Shown piece by piece: positions 42,176 through 51,312 of a DNA stretch of 63,910 nt (its first letter is position 1; the number at the start of each line of letters is the position of its first letter). The translations under genes were made by a program, and so were the position numbers. The notes under the pieces were generated by a model. It was given only the letters and a program-made list of their open reading frames with translations. It did not search any database and was not told the origin of the DNA. The DNA comes from an uncultured Oscillospiraceae bacterium (GTDB lineage Bacteria; Bacillota; Clostridia; Oscillospirales; Oscillospiraceae): positions 1 through 63,910 of the forward strand of contig CAAFLF010000004.1 of the NCBI GenBank assembly GCA_900763685.1. The letters are read 5' to 3'.

Positions 42176-44287
42176 TCACTCCACGCCCCGGTCCCAGAGG
42201 CCCCGGGTGAATTTCTTCAGCGGCTGGGCACCGAACTGGTAGGCGCGGAGGATGTCCGCGGCCTCCTCCGCCGTCTCGGTGGTGAAGCGGAGGCGGGCGG
42301 TGGCGAGACCCATTCTCTTCCAGTCCTGCCGGTCGGCCAGCCACAGGGGAAGGCTGTTCTGCAGCTCGCTCCGGTGGCCCCAGACCCCCAGAATGGGGAA
42401 GCTGGCCCCGGTGCGGTCCGTCAGAACATGGCCCTCCCGGCAGGGGGCCCGGCCGGGGACGGCGGGACCCTGGGCGTCCAGGCGGCAGCCTTTTCCGTTC
42501 TGCACCAGGCAGTTCTCCGTGACCATCAGCGGCAGGCGGCCGTAGACGATGGCCTCCGCCGGAAGGGGCAGCCGCAGGGACCGGACCTGCGCCCCCTTCA
42601 GCTCGAAGGAGAGGCAGCAGGAGGTGAGGCCCTCGCTTTGCAGGAAGGCCAGGGACCGGGAGTTGAAGGCGTTGAGCCCGTAGTCCCCCCGGAGGGTGAG
42701 ATCCAGGTCCCGGACCAGGGGAAAATGCCCCAGATTCCCCAGAAGCAGGGCGGAAACGCCCGCCTTTTCGGCAATTTTCAGGAGCTCCCGGAGTTTTCCC
42801 TCGTCCCGGTCCCGCCAGACCCGGGGCAGGATGGCCTGCCACTCGCCGGAAAAGGCCGGGAGGGTCCCCATGTCCGCGATCTCCTCCAGCGGGAGGGCGA
42901 TGGCGGCGGGAGAGAGGGCCAGCAGCTCCGGCGAGAGCTGCCGCCGGGAATGGAGCGTCACGGTGAGGGCCGGGGGACCGGGGTTTCGGCCCTCGTCGGA
43001 GATTTGCTTCCCATAGGGCAGCTCCCGGCGCTTCGGCGGGGCACAGCGGGCCTCCGTCAGGGCGGTGAGGGCCTGGCGGCGAAGCTCGTTGACGGCGCTG
43101 GCCGGGAGGGACAGGCCCTCCGCCACAGCCACCTGGACCGTTTCGCAGCGGTAGGCGGTGCCGCCGGTCTTCCGGAGCCGGGCCTCCAGCGCCTCCGCCG
43201 TGAGGGGGCGGGTGCGGGCGCTCTCCGGGATGGGTCCGGTGACGGTGACGCTGTGGCCGTCGCCATCCCGGGCCGTGAGGGTGCAGGGTTCCCCGGCGGG
43301 GACGCTGCCGGTGAATTGTACCGGGACCGTCCGGGCGCTGTCCTTCTCATAGACGGCACGGGCCTGGGCGAAGAGCTCCTTGGGCTCCGGGGCGTTCTCC
43401 GGCCGGGAGCCGAACATCCTGGGGCCCCGGCGGCCCTGCCAGTAGGCGTCCGTGAAGCCCTGGCGGGAGAAGGCGGCTTCGAGAGCCTTCTCCTCCTCCG
43501 GCGTGGGGCGGCGATTTTCCCGCAAAAGCCGGGCGTAGATGCCCGTCACCACGGCCACGTACTCCGGCCGCTTCATCCTGCCCTCCAGCTTCAGGCAGGC
43601 CACGCCCATGTCCTGGGCGCGGCGCAGTTCCCCCGCGAGGCAGCTGTCCTTCAGCGAGAGGGGATGGCCCCCCTTGGCGGGGGCGTCCAGGCCGTAGGGC
43701 AGGCGGCAGGGCTGGGCGCAGGCCCCCCGGCTGCCGCTGCGGCCGCCGATGAGGGCGCTGAGGTAGCACTGGCCGGAGTAGCACATGCAGAGGGCCCCGT
43801 GGGCGAAGATCTCGATCTCGGCGGGGCAGTTCCGGCAGATGGCCTCGGTGTCCCTGGCGGAGCACTCCCGGGCGATGACCACCCGCTCACAGCCGAGACG
43901 GGCGGCCTCCTGGGCGCCGCCGGAGGTGAAGAGGCTCATCTGGGTGCTGGCGTGGAGGGGGAGGTCCGGCAGGGCCTCCCTTAAAAGGGCGAAGAGGCCC
44001 CAGTCCTGGACCAGCACCGCGTCCACCCCCAGGCGGGAGGCCAGGCGGGCGCTCTCCAGGGCCTCCGGCAGCTCCCGGTCGCTGAGGAGGGTGTTGAGGG
44101 TCAGGAAGACCCGGACGCCCCGCTCATGGCAGCAGCGGAGGGCGGCGGCGAAGTCCTCCTCCGAGAAGTTCTTGGCGCTCCGGCGGGCGTTGAAGCTGCC
44201 CATGCCGAGGTACACCGCGTCCGCCCCGGACTGTACGGCGGCCCGGAGGGCCTCCGGCGACCCAGCGGGGGAGAGGAGCTCCGTCAT
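42176..44287 (-). CDS. Peptidase U32 family protein (RlhA/PrtC-like)
   Basis: A 703-residue member of the U32 family, which includes collagenase-like peptidases and the RNA-hydroxylation factors RlhA and TrhP. It opens with ELLSPAGSPEALRAAVQSGADAVYLG and has the Cys-rich core EIFAHGALCMCYSGQCYLSAL followed by GSCAQPCRLPY-like GACAQPCRLPY. These Cys residues suggest a metal or iron-sulfur site. The long C-terminal half is the DUF3656-type extension. An RNA-modification role is more likely than proteolysis; this is inference from characterised relatives. Its start overlaps zapA by four bases. Confidence 0.88.
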   Translation of the reverse strand: MTELLSPAGSPEALRAAVQSGADAVYLGMGSFNARRSAKNFSEEDFAAALRCCHERGVRVFLTLNTLLSDRELPEALESARLASRLGVDAVLVQDWGLFALLREALPDLPLHASTQMSLFTSGGAQEAARLGCERVVIARECSARDTEAICRNCPAEIEIFAHGALCMCYSGQCYLSALIGGRSGSRGACAQPCRLPYGLDAPAKGGHPLSLKDSCLAGELRRAQDMGVACLKLEGRMKRPEYVAVVTGIYARLLRENRRPTPEEEKALEAAFSRQGFTDAYWQGRRGPRMFGSRPENAPEPKELFAQARAVYEKDSARTVPVQFTGSVPAGEPCTLTARDGDGHSVTVTGPIPESARTRPLTAEALEARLRKTGGTAYRCETVQVAVAEGLSLPASAVNELRRQALTALTEARCAPPKRRELPYGKQISDEGRNPGPPALTVTLHSRRQLSPELLALSPAAIALPLEEIADMGTLPAFSGEWQAILPRVWRDRDEGKLRELLKIAEKAGVSALLLGNLGHFPLVRDLDLTLRGDYGLNAFNSRSLAFLQSEGLTSCCLSFELKGAQVRSLRLPLPAEAIVYGRLPLMVTENCLVQNGKGCRLDAQGPAVPGRAPCREGHVLTDRTGASFPILGVWGHRSELQNSLPLWLADRQDWKRMGLATARLRFTTETAEEAADILRAYQFGAQPLKKFTRGLWDRGVE

Positions 44288-44652
44288 CTGCCGTTGCCGC
44301 CGTTATTGTTCTGGCGGTTCTGGTTGCTGTTCCGGTTCTCCAGCCGCTGCTGCAGGCGGAAGACCTCCCGCTTCAGCTCGCTGGCCTCGGCCTGGGCCTT
44401 GGCGGCCTCGTCCAGATAGCCCTTGATCTGGCGGCGGAGCTGCTCCGAGGCGGCCTGCTCCTTGAAGAGCTCGTCCGCGATGTTGGCGGCGGTGAGGACG
44501 GCGGCGTCCGTCCGCCCCACCCGGGCGCCGGAGAGGACGGCCTCCATCTTCTCGCTGACGTAGCTGCCCACCCGCTGCATGTAGGAGGGGGCCTCCTCCG
44601 CCACGAAGGTGTAATCCTCCCCGCAGATGCTGACGACGACACGGTTTTCCAT
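44284..44652 (-). CDS. zapA: Cell division protein ZapA
   Basis: A 122-residue ZapA that bundles FtsZ filaments at mid-cell. RVVVSICGEDYTFVAEEAPSYMQRVGSYV is the N-terminal globular domain, followed by a coiled coil (about 60-112) and an Asn/Gln-rich tail. The ATG at 44,652 follows AAGAAGGAGGAG; the longer frame has no ribosome site. A TATACT-like -10 lies about 85 bases upstream. It is translationally coupled to the U32 gene. Confidence 0.9.
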   Translation of the reverse strand: MENRVVVSICGEDYTFVAEEAPSYMQRVGSYVSEKMEAVLSGARVGRTDAAVLTAANIADELFKEQAASEQLRRQIKGYLDEAAKAQAEASELKREVFRLQQRLENRNSNQNRQNNNGGNGR

Positions 44653-44829
44653 GCTCTGCTCCTCCTTCTTTTGAAAGGGTGTTTCCGGGGCTGTCCCGGA
44701 GAGTCCCGATAATGACCCAGTTTGTATCATCGTAGTATAGCATAGTTTTTTCCCCGCTTCCAGTGGAAGAGGGAAAACTTCGGGAAAAATTCACGAATCG
44801 GCGGCGGACGGCGGGAGAGCGGGTTTGAC

Positions 44830-44859
44830 TTGCAATGGAGGGGCCGGGTCTGGTATGAT
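44830..44859 (+). promoter_or_regulatory. Promoter of tex
   Basis: TTGCAA, an 18-base spacer and TATGAT, about 30 bases before the tex start. A TTGACT four bases earlier overlaps the -35. Confidence 0.5.
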
Positions 44860-44891
44860 AGCGGACGGAAATTCGTTAGAGGAGAGATTCT

Positions 44892-47060
44892 ATGGATCGG
44901 ATCATTGAAATTCTGGCCCAGGAGCTGGGGAAGGACCCCCGGCATGTGGAGAACGTGGTGCGGCTTTTGGACGAGGGCAGCACTGTGCCCTTCATCGCCC
45001 GCTACCGCAAGGAGCTCCACGGGGCCATGGACGATACCGCCCTGCGGACGCTGGAGGAGCGGCTTTCCTACCTCCGGGGTCTCGCCGAGCGGCGGGAGGC
45101 CGTAAAAAAGGCCATCGAGGCCCAGGGGAAGCTGACGGAGGAGCTTGCCGCCGCCATCGACGCCGCCGGGACGTTGGCGGAGGTGGAGGACCTCTACCGG
45201 CCCTACAAGCAGAAGCGCCGGACACGGGCCACCATCGCGCGGGAGAAGGGCCTGGCGCCTCTCGCGGAGGTCCTTTTCGCCCAGGGGCCGGACTGCCCGG
45301 CGCCGGAGGAGGAAGCGGCCAGGTACATCGACCCGGGGAAGGGCGTGGAGACCGTGGAGGATGCCCTCGCCGGGGCGTCCGACATCATCGCGGAGACTGT
45401 CAGCGACGACGCGGCCCTCCGGGGGAAGCTCCGGGCCCTGCTGGGGCGAAGCGGGTATCTCACGTCCGCCGCCGTCTCGGAGGAGGACTCCGTTTACCGG
45501 CTCTACTATGACTTCCGCCAGCCCCTCTCCCGGGTCCAGGGCTACCAGGTGCTGGCCATCAACCGGGGGGAGAAGGAGGGCTTTCTGAAGGTCGGCATCG
45601 ACCTGGACCGGGAGGCGGCGCTGCCGGTGGTCCGGCGGCACGTGCTGATCCCAGGGTCCCGGAGCATGGCCTTCGTCCGGGGGGCGGCGGAGGACGCCTA
45701 TGACCGGCTGCTCTTCCCGTCTCTCGAGCGGGAGGCCCGGGGGCAGCTCTCCGACGACGCCTATGAGGGGGCCATCGGGCAGTTCGCCCTGAACCTGCGG
45801 CCCCTTCTCATGCAGCCGCCGGTGAAGGGGAAGGTCACCATGGGCCTGGACCCCGGCTACCGCATGGGCTGCAAGGTGGCGGTGGTGGACGGCACCGGCA
45901 AGGTGCTGGATACCGCCGTGGTCTACCCCACCTACGGCGAGCGGCAGAAAAAGGAGGCCATCGCGGCCCTGGCGAAGCTCATCCGGAAGGACAATGTGGA
46001 GCACATCGCCATCGGCAACGGCACCGCCAGCCGGGAGACCGAGGCCATGGCGGTGGAGCTCATCCACCAGGTGAACGCCGAGGGGCGGAGCGTCAGCTAC
46101 ATGATCGTCAGCGAGGCGGGGGCGTCGGTCTACTCCGCGAGCCCTTTGGCGGCGGAGGAGTTCCCGCAGTATGACGTGAACCTGCGCAGCGCCGTCTCCA
46201 TCGCCCGGCGGCTGCAGGATCCCCTGGCCGAGCTGGTGAAGATCGACCCCAAGGCCATCGGCGTGGGGCAGTATCAGCACGACTGCCCGGAAAAGCGGCT
46301 GGACGAGGCCCTCTCCGCCGTGGTGGAGGACTGCGTCAACGCCGTGGGGGTGGATGTGAACACGGCGTCCCCCAGTTTACTGCTGCGGGTCTCGGGGCTC
46401 AACGCCACGACCTCCAGGAATATCGTTGCCTACCGGGAGGCAAACGGCCCCTTCACCTCCCGGGCGCAGCTGAAGAAGGTGCCCAAGCTGGGGCCCAAGG
46501 CCTTTGAGCAGTGCGCGGGCTTCCTGCGGGTGCCGGAGAGCAGGAATCCCCTGGATAACAGCGCGGTGCATCCGGAGAGCTACGACGCCGCCAAAAAGCT
46601 CCTGAGCCTGACGGGCCACAGCCTTGCCGATGTGGGCGGGGCCAGGATGGCGGACCTGCCGGGGGCCATCCAGTCCCTGGGGGAGGAGCAGGCCGCGGCG
46701 GAGCTGGGCATCGGCGTGCCCACCCTCCGGGACGTGGCGGCGGAGCTGCGGAAGCCCGGCCGGGACCTCCGGGACGAGCTGCCGAAGCCCATTTTGCGCA
46801 CGGACGTGCTGGAGCTGAAGGACCTGAAGCCCGGCATGATCCTCAGCGGGACGGTGCGGAACGTCATCGATTTCGGCGTCTTCGTGGACATCGGCGTCCA
46901 CCAGGACGGCTTGGTCCACATCTCTCAGGTCAGCGACCGGCGGCTGCGGCACCCCTCCGAGGCCGTCCGGGTGGGGGACGTGGTCCGGGTGAAGGTGCTG
47001 GAGGTGGATGAGAAGCGCAAGCGGATCAGCCTCTCCATGCGGCAGGCGAAGGAGGGATGA
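44892..47060 (+). CDS. tex: Tex-family RNA-binding transcription accessory protein
   Basis: A 722-residue Tex/Spt6-like protein. It has an N-terminal helical domain, a YqgF-like RNase H fold (MGLDPGYRMGCKVAVVD and the following 130 residues), helix-hairpin-helix repeats (LLLRVSGLNATTSRNIVAYR) and a C-terminal S1 RNA-binding domain (LKPGMILSGTVRNVIDFGVFVDIG). It binds nucleic acid and is thought to act with RNA polymerase. Length is normal. Its stop overlaps the start of a small zincin gene. Confidence 0.95.
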   Translation: MDRIIEILAQELGKDPRHVENVVRLLDEGSTVPFIARYRKELHGAMDDTALRTLEERLSYLRGLAERREAVKKAIEAQGKLTEELAAAIDAAGTLAEVEDLYRPYKQKRRTRATIAREKGLAPLAEVLFAQGPDCPAPEEEAARYIDPGKGVETVEDALAGASDIIAETVSDDAALRGKLRALLGRSGYLTSAAVSEEDSVYRLYYDFRQPLSRVQGYQVLAINRGEKEGFLKVGIDLDREAALPVVRRHVLIPGSRSMAFVRGAAEDAYDRLLFPSLEREARGQLSDDAYEGAIGQFALNLRPLLMQPPVKGKVTMGLDPGYRMGCKVAVVDGTGKVLDTAVVYPTYGERQKKEAIAALAKLIRKDNVEHIAIGNGTASRETEAMAVELIHQVNAEGRSVSYMIVSEAGASVYSASPLAAEEFPQYDVNLRSAVSIARRLQDPLAELVKIDPKAIGVGQYQHDCPEKRLDEALSAVVEDCVNAVGVDVNTASPSLLLRVSGLNATTSRNIVAYREANGPFTSRAQLKKVPKLGPKAFEQCAGFLRVPESRNPLDNSAVHPESYDAAKKLLSLTGHSLADVGGARMADLPGAIQSLGEEQAAAELGIGVPTLRDVAAELRKPGRDLRDELPKPILRTDVLELKDLKPGMILSGTVRNVIDFGVFVDIGVHQDGLVHISQVSDRRLRHPSEAVRVGDVVRVKVLEVDEKRKRISLSMRQAKEG

Positions 47061-47443
47061 GCGTGATTTTGAGCATTGACGCGGTCAACGACATCCTGGA
47101 CGAGATGGCCGAGGGCTTCCCGGCGGTGCTCTTTGAGGAGCTCAACGGCGGGGTGAACCTGCTGGAGGAGGCCATGCCGGACCCGGAGTTCCCGGAGGGG
47201 GAGATGTACTTTCTGGGGGAGTTTTGCGACGACTGCCTGGGGCGCTACATCAACCTCTACTACGGGTCCTTCGCGGCCCTCGCGGAGCGGGAGGACTGGA
47301 GCGAGGAGGACTGGCGGCGGGAGCTGCGGGAGACCCTGGCCCACGAGCTGACCCACCATATGGAGTCCCGGGCCGGGACCCACGCCCTGGACGACAAGGA
47401 CGCCGAGGAGCTGGAGGCGTTCCGGAGGGAGTTCTCGGAGTAA
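47057..47443 (+). CDS. Small zincin-like metallopeptidase
   Basis: A 128-residue protein with the zinc motif HELTHHMES (near residues 96-104) and downstream acidic residues. It matches the small Zincin_1 (PF06262-type) family usually of 110-130 residues. No signal peptide is seen, so it is probably cytoplasmic. Substrate unknown. The ATGA overlap with tex indicates co-translation, a pairing I have seen only as loose context in related genomes. Confidence 0.8.
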   Translation: MSVILSIDAVNDILDEMAEGFPAVLFEELNGGVNLLEEAMPDPEFPEGEMYFLGEFCDDCLGRYINLYYGSFAALAEREDWSEEDWRRELRETLAHELTHHMESRAGTHALDDKDAEELEAFRREFSE

Positions 47444-47493
47444 GCGCCGCCCTTCGTCAGGGGCGGGGTGCCTGACCGACGCCCCCTCGATGT

Positions 47494-47769
47494 CCGGTTG
47501 ACCAACCGGGGGAGGGCGGGGCATCCCCCGCAAAGATTCCACCCCCATTTTCTTTTTGCGAGCGGCAAAAAGAAAACGGCGGTGGAGCCGTCAAAAGAAA
47601 AAACGCCTCCCGGCGGCCACAGACCGCCGGGGGAAACGGCCCTAAACTGTCCTGCCCCCAAACCCTACAGCCCCTACGTGAGCACGGGCGGGGTCTTCCG
47701 CAAACCTCCGCGCATTGTACCCCGTGCCGCACAAAGAGGTCATCGGGCAAAACCCTGCATTTGACCAGC
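47494..47769 (-). repeat. 270-base structured repeat, copy B (reverse of copy A)
   Basis: The reverse complement aligns with 23,899-24,172. It shows the CCGGTTG module (47,494-47,509), the 14-bp hairpin (47,546-47,578, loop of 5), the CCGGCGG hairpin, TTTGGGGGCAG and GCTGGTCAAAT at the far end. In the hairpin one pair is T-A where copy A has C-G, and the next is a G-U pair when read in the copy A direction. A 98-residue plus-strand frame across it is judged spurious. Confidence 0.75.
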
Positions 47770-47837
47770 GACGATCCCCGCGCGCGGCGCTGCCTTGGCA
47801 CTCGTAGGAGCCTCCCCGCAACCACCCGACCCTGACC

Positions 47838-48058
47838 CCCCTTCCTTTGGTCGTTTCAAGGAGGGTCTGGGAGGGAAATTACAGGGCTCCCACCGCAAAG
47901 TTTTGCGGTGGGAAAAGGAGGAACAGCGGAATGAGTGAGCCGGTGCCCTCTGGGCAGCGGCGAGGGATATAGAGCTTGTGACGACGCCATCCCTCCCAGA
48001 ATTTTTCTTCGGGGGTCTGGGGGTGTATTCTTTCAATTCGGAAAGAATACATCCCCAG
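47838..48058 (-). repeat. Triple-hairpin intergenic repeat, copy 3 with enlarged loop
   Basis: Read on the minus strand it starts with hairpin 1 (48,058-48,017, same as copy 2). The hairpin 2 stem here is 11 bp, TCTGGGAGGGA/TCCCTCCCAGA (48,000-47,990 and 47,876-47,866). Its loop is enlarged to about 113 bases and carries a further hairpin at 47,889-47,912 (CCCACCGCAAA/TTTGCGGTGGG). Only one arm of hairpin 3 remains (CCAAAGGAAGG, 47,850-47,840). No gene was found in 47,444-48,155. Confidence 0.7.
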
Positions 48059-48084
48059 ATGCCGCGGGTCATCCCCTGCTCCCC

Positions 48085-48099
48085 CCGGTTGCCAACCGG
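48085..48099. repeat. CCGGTTG/CAACCGG hairpin module
   Basis: CCGGTTGCCAACCGG, a fourth copy of this module with a one-base loop, flanked by C and G runs and lying 27 bases from hairpin 1 of copy 3. Confidence 0.6.
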
Positions 48100-48155
48100 C
48101 CCCCCCCCGGACGGCATCCCCAGAAAATGGCCGTTTCGGTATTACGGCCCATAAC

Positions 48156-48192
48156 AAAAAAGGAAGGTGCCGGGGGCACCTTCCTTTTTCTT
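48156..48192. terminator. Terminator after ileS
   Basis: GGAAGGTGCC/GGCACCTTCC hairpin with an A run on one side and a T run on the other, 10 bases past the ileS stop on the minus strand. Confidence 0.9.
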
Positions 48193-48202
48193 TATTGGAG
48201 GA

Positions 48203-50962
48203 TCAGGCCAGGTCGGGGAGCTTGGCTACCACGGCGGCGCAGCGGGGGCAGAGGCCGTTTTCGTCGGCCTTCGTGCTGTGCTTCCAGCAGCGGGGGCACT
48301 TGGCGCCGGCGGCCTCGGTGACGGACACCGCCAGCTCGCCGCCCACGGTGACCTCCACCTGGGAGACGATGAGGAGGTCGGCAAGCTCGCCGCCGTCCAT
48401 CTCCGCCAGGAACGCGTCCTCGGCGGGGACGGTGAGGGCCACGTCGGCTTCCAGGCTCTTGCCGATCTTCTTCTCGGCCCGGGCGGTCTCCAGCACGCCG
48501 TTGACGGCGGTGCGGACGGCGATGATCTTCTCCCACTTGGCCATCTGCTCCTCGGTGAGGGCGTAGGCGGTGAAGGGGGAATTCATGTCGTTGAAGAGGA
48601 CGTTGCGGGTATCGTCGCCGTCCTTATGGGGCATGGCCAGCCAGATCTCGTCGCCGGTGAAGCAGAGGATGGGGGCCATGAGCTTGGTCATGCTGTCCAG
48701 GATCAGGTAGAGGGCCGTCTGGGCGCTGCGGCGGGCGAGGCCGTCCCGCTCCTCGCAGTAGAGGCGGTCCTTGATGATGTCCAGGTAGAAGTTGGAGAGC
48801 TCCACCACGCAGAAGTCGTTGACGGCGTGGGTGATGACCAGGAACTCATAGTCGTCATAGGCCTTGGCGCACTTTTCCATGAGGGCGTTGAGGCGGGTGA
48901 CGGCCCAGCGGTCCAGCTCCAGCATCTCCTCGGGGGAGACCAGGTGGTTGGGGTCGAAGCCGTCCAGATTGCCCAGGCAGTAGCGGGCGGTGTTGCGGAA
49001 CTTCAGGTAGTTCTGGGCCAGCTGCTTGAAGATGGCGTCGGAGCAGCGGACGTCGGCGTGATAGTCTGCGCTGGCGGCCCAGAGGCGCAGGATGTCGGCG
49101 CCGTACTTCTCAAAGACCTCGGCGGGGTCCACGCCGTTGCCAAGGCTCTTGTGCATGGCCTTGCCCTCGCCGTCCACGGTCCAGCCGTGGGTGACGCACT
49201 CCCGGAAGGGAGCGCCGTTGCCGAAGGCGCCAACAGCCGTCAGCAGGGAGGACTGGAACCAGCCCCGGTACTGATCGAGGCCCTCCAGGTACATATCGGC
49301 GGGCCAGAAGTCCTGATCCTTCTTCATGGAGGCGAAGTGGGTGGAGCCGGAGTCAAACCAGCCGTCCAGGGTGTCCGTCTCCTTCTCAAAGCCGCTCTTG
49401 CCGCCGCAGTGGGGGCAGGTGAAACCTTCCGGGAGGATGTCGGCGGCGTCCAGCTCAAACCAGGCGTTGGAGCCCTTCTCGCCGAAGAGCTTGGAGACGG
49501 CGGCGATGGTCTCGTCCGTGCAGACGGGCTTGCCGCAGTCACGGCAGTAGACCACGGGGATGGGCAGGCCCCAGCGGCGCTGGCGGCTGATGCACCAGTC
49601 GCTGCGCTCCCGGATCATGCTCTTCATCCGGTCGATGCCCCAGCCGGGGACCCAGCGGACGTCGTCGCAGGCGGCGCAGGCCTCGTCCTTGAAGGCGTCC
49701 ACGGAGCAGAACCACTGGGGAGTGGCCCGGAAGATGATGGGCTTCTTGCAGCGCCAGCAGTGGGGATAGCTGTGGACGATCTCCTCGCTGGCGAAGAGGG
49801 AGCCGTTCTCCTTCATGTCATTGAGGATGATGGGGTTGGACTCCTCCACGCGAAGGCCCTGGTACTTGCCGGCGTAGTCCGTGTGGCGGCCCTGGTCGTC
49901 CACGGGGACCACCATGTCCATGCCGTAGCGGCGGCAGGTCTGGTAGTCGTCCGCACCGAAGCCGGGGGCGGTGTGGACGCAGCCGGTACCGGAGTCCATG
50001 GTGACATAGTCCGCCAGGACCAGGCGGGAAGTCTTGGGCAGGAAGGGATGGTCCGCCAGCATATTTTCAAAGAAGGCGCCCTCGTGGGTCTCCACGATTT
50101 CGTAATTTTCCACGCCGCCGATCTTCATGACCTTCTCGGTGAGGGCCTCGGCCATGATGTACATCTCGCCGTTGTCGAGATTCTTCACAATGGCGTAGCT
50201 CTCGGCGGGGTGCAGGGCGATGGCGAGGTTGCCGGGCAGGGTCCAGATGGTGGTGGTCCAGATCACGAAGTTGAGCTTGGACTTGTCGAGATGGCTCAGC
50301 TTGCCCTGGTCATCCCGCATGGGGAACTTCACGTAAACGGTGGTGCAGGGGTCGTCCTGATACTCGATCTCGGCCTCGGCCAGGGCGGTCTCGTCGTGAT
50401 AGCACCAGTAGACGGGCTTGAGGCCCTTGTAGATGTAGCCCTTCTTGTACATCTCGCCGAAGACCTTGACCTCCTCGGCCTCGAAGCTGGGGTTCATGGT
50501 CTTGTAGGGGTGCTCCCAGTCGCCCACGACGCCCAGGCGCTTGAAGCCCTGCATCTGGATGCCGATATACTTCTCGGCGTAGTCGTGGCAGGCGGTGCGG
50601 AAGTCCGCGACGGACATGGCCTTGCGGTTGAGCTTCTGCTCCTTGATGATGGCGCTCTCGATGGGCATGCCGTGGTTGTCCCAGCCGGGGATATAGGGGG
50701 TGTAGCGGCCCCGCATGGCGTAGGAGCGGACGATGATGTCCTTCAGGGACTTATTGAGGGCGTGGCCCATATGCAGCCCGCCGTTGGAGAAGGGAGGGCC
50801 GTCGTGGAGGGAGAAGCGGGGCTTGCCCTCGTTCTTTTTGAGAAGCTCATGGTAGAGGTCCATGGCCTCCCAGCGCTTCAGCATCTCCGGCTCCCGCTTG
50901 GGCAGGCCCGCCCGCATGGGGAAGTCTGTCTTCGGGAGACAGATGGTCTTGTTGTAATCCAT
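48203..50962 (-). CDS. ileS: Isoleucyl-tRNA synthetase
   Basis: A 919-residue class I synthetase with the HIGH-like motif GGLHMGHALNKSLKDI, the editing domain, and a KMSKS-like loop GKAMHKSLGNG. The C-terminal zinc site CPRCWKHS...CPRC marks the bacterial type that is usually sensitive to mupirocin; that sensitivity is inference from the family. It lies 33 bases after a small zinc-ribbon gene and both sit behind an Ile-type T-box. Confidence 0.97.
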   Translation of the reverse strand: MDYNKTICLPKTDFPMRAGLPKREPEMLKRWEAMDLYHELLKKNEGKPRFSLHDGPPFSNGGLHMGHALNKSLKDIIVRSYAMRGRYTPYIPGWDNHGMPIESAIIKEQKLNRKAMSVADFRTACHDYAEKYIGIQMQGFKRLGVVGDWEHPYKTMNPSFEAEEVKVFGEMYKKGYIYKGLKPVYWCYHDETALAEAEIEYQDDPCTTVYVKFPMRDDQGKLSHLDKSKLNFVIWTTTIWTLPGNLAIALHPAESYAIVKNLDNGEMYIMAEALTEKVMKIGGVENYEIVETHEGAFFENMLADHPFLPKTSRLVLADYVTMDSGTGCVHTAPGFGADDYQTCRRYGMDMVVPVDDQGRHTDYAGKYQGLRVEESNPIILNDMKENGSLFASEEIVHSYPHCWRCKKPIIFRATPQWFCSVDAFKDEACAACDDVRWVPGWGIDRMKSMIRERSDWCISRQRRWGLPIPVVYCRDCGKPVCTDETIAAVSKLFGEKGSNAWFELDAADILPEGFTCPHCGGKSGFEKETDTLDGWFDSGSTHFASMKKDQDFWPADMYLEGLDQYRGWFQSSLLTAVGAFGNGAPFRECVTHGWTVDGEGKAMHKSLGNGVDPAEVFEKYGADILRLWAASADYHADVRCSDAIFKQLAQNYLKFRNTARYCLGNLDGFDPNHLVSPEEMLELDRWAVTRLNALMEKCAKAYDDYEFLVITHAVNDFCVVELSNFYLDIIKDRLYCEERDGLARRSAQTALYLILDSMTKLMAPILCFTGDEIWLAMPHKDGDDTRNVLFNDMNSPFTAYALTEEQMAKWEKIIAVRTAVNGVLETARAEKKIGKSLEADVALTVPAEDAFLAEMDGGELADLLIVSQVEVTVGGELAVSVTEAAGAKCPRCWKHSTKADENGLCPRCAAVVAKLPDLA

Positions 50963-50995
50963 AGTATCCTCCTGTTATCCGATATCCTCGGTGAT

Positions 50996-51277
50996 TTACT
51001 CGTCGTCCTGGTAGTCGCGGATCTGGCCGTCGGGCTCCACCGTCACCATCTTGATGGGGGTCTGGACATCCACGATGACCTTTTTGCAGCGGGGGCAGAG
51101 GAAGGCGTTCTCCACGTTGCCGTGCCAGTAGTCCGGGGACAGGGGGATGTCCCCCATCCGGGCCATGCTGGTGAGCTTCATGGCCCGGCGGGTCCAGAAG
51201 ATCCGGCGGCCTCCGGCGCTGAGCTTGCCTTTCCGCATTTCCTTCCCGCAGTAGGGGCAGCTGCGGCTCTCTTCCAT
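50996..51277 (-). CDS. Small zinc-ribbon protein in the ileS T-box operon
   Basis: A 93-residue protein with two CxxC pairs: CPYCGKEMRKG near the N-terminus and CPRCKKVIVDV in the middle, so probably a single treble-clef or ribbon zinc site. It resembles small DUF6487-type proteins. The ATG at 51,277 is chosen because AAGGAGGACC precedes it; an in-frame ATG six codons upstream overlaps that ribosome site. It has no membrane segment. It is the first gene after the T-box and should be induced together with ileS. Function unknown. Confidence 0.75.
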   Translation of the reverse strand: MEESRSCPYCGKEMRKGKLSAGGRRIFWTRRAMKLTSMARMGDIPLSPDYWHGNVENAFLCPRCKKVIVDVQTPIKMVTVEPDGQIRDYQDDE

Positions 51278-51312
51278 GGGCAGGTCCTCCTTCATTCCAT
51301 AAAATAGGGGTC

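Noticed and set aside
48167..51307. A 1,046-residue plus-strand frame opposite ileS, and similar long antisense frames at 693-2,057 (+), 4,756-6,162 (-) and 55,600-58,965 (-)
   Set aside because: They lie opposite well-identified genes and show the low-complexity Gly/Val/Leu/Asp/Gln composition that high-GC DNA gives in the antisense frame. None has a ribosome site or domain.
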